Assembly (NCBI GenBank): GCA_001898095.1
Contig: MKSH01000006.1
Location: 24,570-30,682 of the forward strand
Origin: Solirubrobacterales bacterium 70-9
GTDB lineage: Bacteria > Actinomycetota > Thermoleophilia > Solirubrobacterales > 70-9
Direction: 5' to 3'
DNA length: 6,113 nt
Within the stretch, counting starts at the first letter, position 1. Each line of letters starts with the position of its first letter. Positions 4,901-6,113 of this stretch are shown here, piece after piece. The notes under the pieces were generated by a model. It worked only from the letters and a program-made list of their open reading frames with translations. It ran no database searches and was not told the origin of the DNA. The position numbers and the translations under genes are program-made.

Positions 4901-6046
4901 CTACTGAGCCTGGAGCGTCATCGAGAACGTGCCGAACAGTTCACCCGCGGTGAATTCGCTCGACGCCGGCGGCGCTTTTTCGTCGCCCTGGTTGAACACC
5001 TGGTTCAGCGTCGCCGCGGCAACCGTCTGCAGCTTCGCTTCGGCGCCTTTGACCGTGACCTGGCGCGTGGTCGGGTTGCTCTGGATCGAGTTCGCCGGGA
5101 AGACGAGTTCGACGATCGAGGAGCGGCCGGTCTGCCCCGGGAAGGGCGGGTTCGGCGTGATTTCCATTTCGACGGTCGCCGTCTTCTGGGCAAATTCGAT
5201 CTGGATGTTGGTGATCTTCATCAGCGGCGAGAGGGTTTTGCCTTTCTTCAGGATTTCCACTCCGCCGGTGGTGACGATCTGACCCGTGGTGTAGTTGGTC
5301 GCCAACGTGCCGCCCGAGATCGGGAAGGTGAAGTTGGTGACTTTCGGGTTCTTCGCCGGCGCGATCGGTTTGATCCCGCTGGAGATGTCGACGCCCTTTT
5401 CGGCGAGCTTTTTCAAGCTCGCGGGGGAGGCTTCGAGGGTCGCTTCGTTCTGGCCGAGGATGGTCAGGGTCGAGGGCGAGGTGATGCTGAACTCGTTGCT
5501 CATCACCCGCTGGTTGATCCGCTGGCCGCCCTGCAGGCCGAGTTTGTTGGAGATCCGCGTGGCGGCCTTCTGGGTCAGCGTCAGCTGGTTCGCCTTGATC
5601 CGCGCGCCGAAGCCTTCGCGGGTGGCGGTCGGCGTGCCGAAGGTGCCGAGCTGCATCTTCGCGCCGGCGATGTTCGCCCGGACGAAGTTGTGCACGGTGT
5701 TCACTTCGAGCCCGGTGATCGGCACCGAGCGGGAGCCCTTGACCAGCTGGAAGCCGCCGGGGCTGGTGAAGTGGCCCTGGGCGTTGGTCGGGTCGAGCAT
5801 CCCTTCGGTGACCGGCACGCTGATCTTGTTGCCGCTGGTCTGACCGGTGCTGATGCCGACGAGTCCGACGCCGAGGTTGGTGAGCTTCTTGACGAAGCCT
5901 TGCTTCAGGTGCAGGTCGGTGGTGCCGCCGGAGATCGGGTCCCGGGCCGCCGAGGCGGCGGGGACGAAGGCGAGGAGCGCGGCCACAACTGCCGCTGCCC
6001 CGACGATCATCCGGAGGGCGACCGGCCGGGATTTGGCGTGCGTCAT
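4901..6046 (-). CDS. Secreted two-repeat protein, HtaA-like
   Basis: 381 residues from ATG 6046. A Sec signal peptide is clear: THAKSRPVALR, a hydrophobic core to about 28, then VPAASA with cleavage near 33/34. There is no lipobox or C-terminal anchor, so the protein is exported and released or bound by other means. Two repeats are visible. The first (about 37-135) has KQGFVKKLTNLGV, ISVPVTEGMLD, GGFQLVKG and VPITGLEV. The second (about 203-345) has SPASLKKLAEKGVDI, FTFPISGGTLA, GGVEILKKG and MKITNIQI. The order strand, KKL-x-x-x-GV, P(V/I)(T/S), G(G)F/V-x-x-x-KG resembles HtaA-like domains abundant in actinobacterial secreted proteins, some of which bind haem in corynebacteria; a haem role here is unproven. 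The start at 6046 is preferred for GGAAGGA at 6051-6057; an in-frame ATG at 6067 would add seven residues and also has AAGGA close by. Confidence 0.8.
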   Translation of the reverse strand: MTHAKSRPVALRMIVGAAAVVAALLAFVPAASAARDPISGGTTDLHLKQGFVKKLTNLGVGLVGISTGQTSGNKISVPVTEGMLDPTNAQGHFTSPGGFQLVKGSRSVPITGLEVNTVHNFVRANIAGAKMQLGTFGTPTATREGFGARIKANQLTLTQKAATRISNKLGLQGGQRINQRVMSNEFSITSPSTLTILGQNEATLEASPASLKKLAEKGVDISSGIKPIAPAKNPKVTNFTFPISGGTLATNYTTGQIVTTGGVEILKKGKTLSPLMKITNIQIEFAQKTATVEMEITPNPPFPGQTGRSSIVELVFPANSIQSNPTTRQVTVKGAEAKLQTVAAATLNQVFNQGDEKAPPASSEFTAGELFGTFSMTLQAQ

Positions 6047-6050
6047 GTCG

Positions 6051-6057
6051 TCCTTCC
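6051..6057 (-). promoter_or_regulatory. Ribosome binding site deciding the start of the secreted repeat protein
   Basis: GGAAGGA on the minus strand lies 4 nt before ATG 6046. The upstream ATG 6067 has only AAGGA three nt before it, a tight spacing. The 6046 start also gives a signal peptide of conventional length. Confidence 0.5.
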
Positions 6058-6113
6058 GTAGTTGCATGGGTCCTTACCTGCTGCAACACCTCCCTTCCCC
6101 GTTGTTCCGGTCG

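Noticed and set aside
4853..6061. Long plus-strand open frame opposite the secreted repeat protein
   Set aside because: Its translation is Arg/Gly/Asp-rich low complexity with no start signal, whereas the minus strand gives a signal peptide and internal repeats.

Overview
The window is high-GC DNA of actinobacterial character. Three things suggest Actinomycetota, perhaps Thermoleophilia/Solirubrobacterales: an F420-pathway gene (cofD/fbiA), a probable LexA operator of the Gram-positive/actinobacterial type, and start codons sitting 6-8 nt after TANNNT -10 hexamers (leaderless transcription). The lineage is an inference from gene content and style, not from a marker gene.

Layout. The left edge (1-163, minus) is the 5' part of cofD/fbiA. 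It is divergent from an NAD(P)-dependent short-chain dehydrogenase (208-942, plus). A short AT-rich intergenic region follows. It carries a perfect 20-bp palindrome with a canonical LexA (SOS) box, overlapping the -35 area of an 80-residue winged-helix-like gene (995-1237, plus). After a 77-bp gap comes an AbiEi-like HTH + DUF559 (PD-(D/E)XK nuclease-like) gene (1315-2283, plus). Its start region is a perfect 21-bp inverted repeat, and its last codons appear frameshifted at a CCCC tract. Next is a cation diffusion facilitator transporter with an unusual triple cytoplasmic domain (2328-3689, plus).

A GC-rich hairpin separates the transporter from a convergent secreted lipoprotein of the YxFxxD-repeat family (3703-4269, minus). 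Only 28 bp away, and divergent from it, is lspA (4298-4852, plus), the signal peptidase II that would process such lipoproteins. lspA ends inside a large hairpin (21-bp perfect stem). This hairpin also faces the 3' end of the last gene, a secreted protein with two internal repeats resembling HtaA-like domains (4901-6046, minus).

Functional reading. Most of the window is ordinary chromosomal gene content in short, mostly single-gene transcription units. The part most worth attention is 943-2283: a probable SOS-controlled small DNA-binding protein, followed by a nuclease-like gene whose start is embedded in a long perfect palindrome. This may be a damage-responsive or toxin/defence-type module, but the link between the two genes is inferred from adjacency only.
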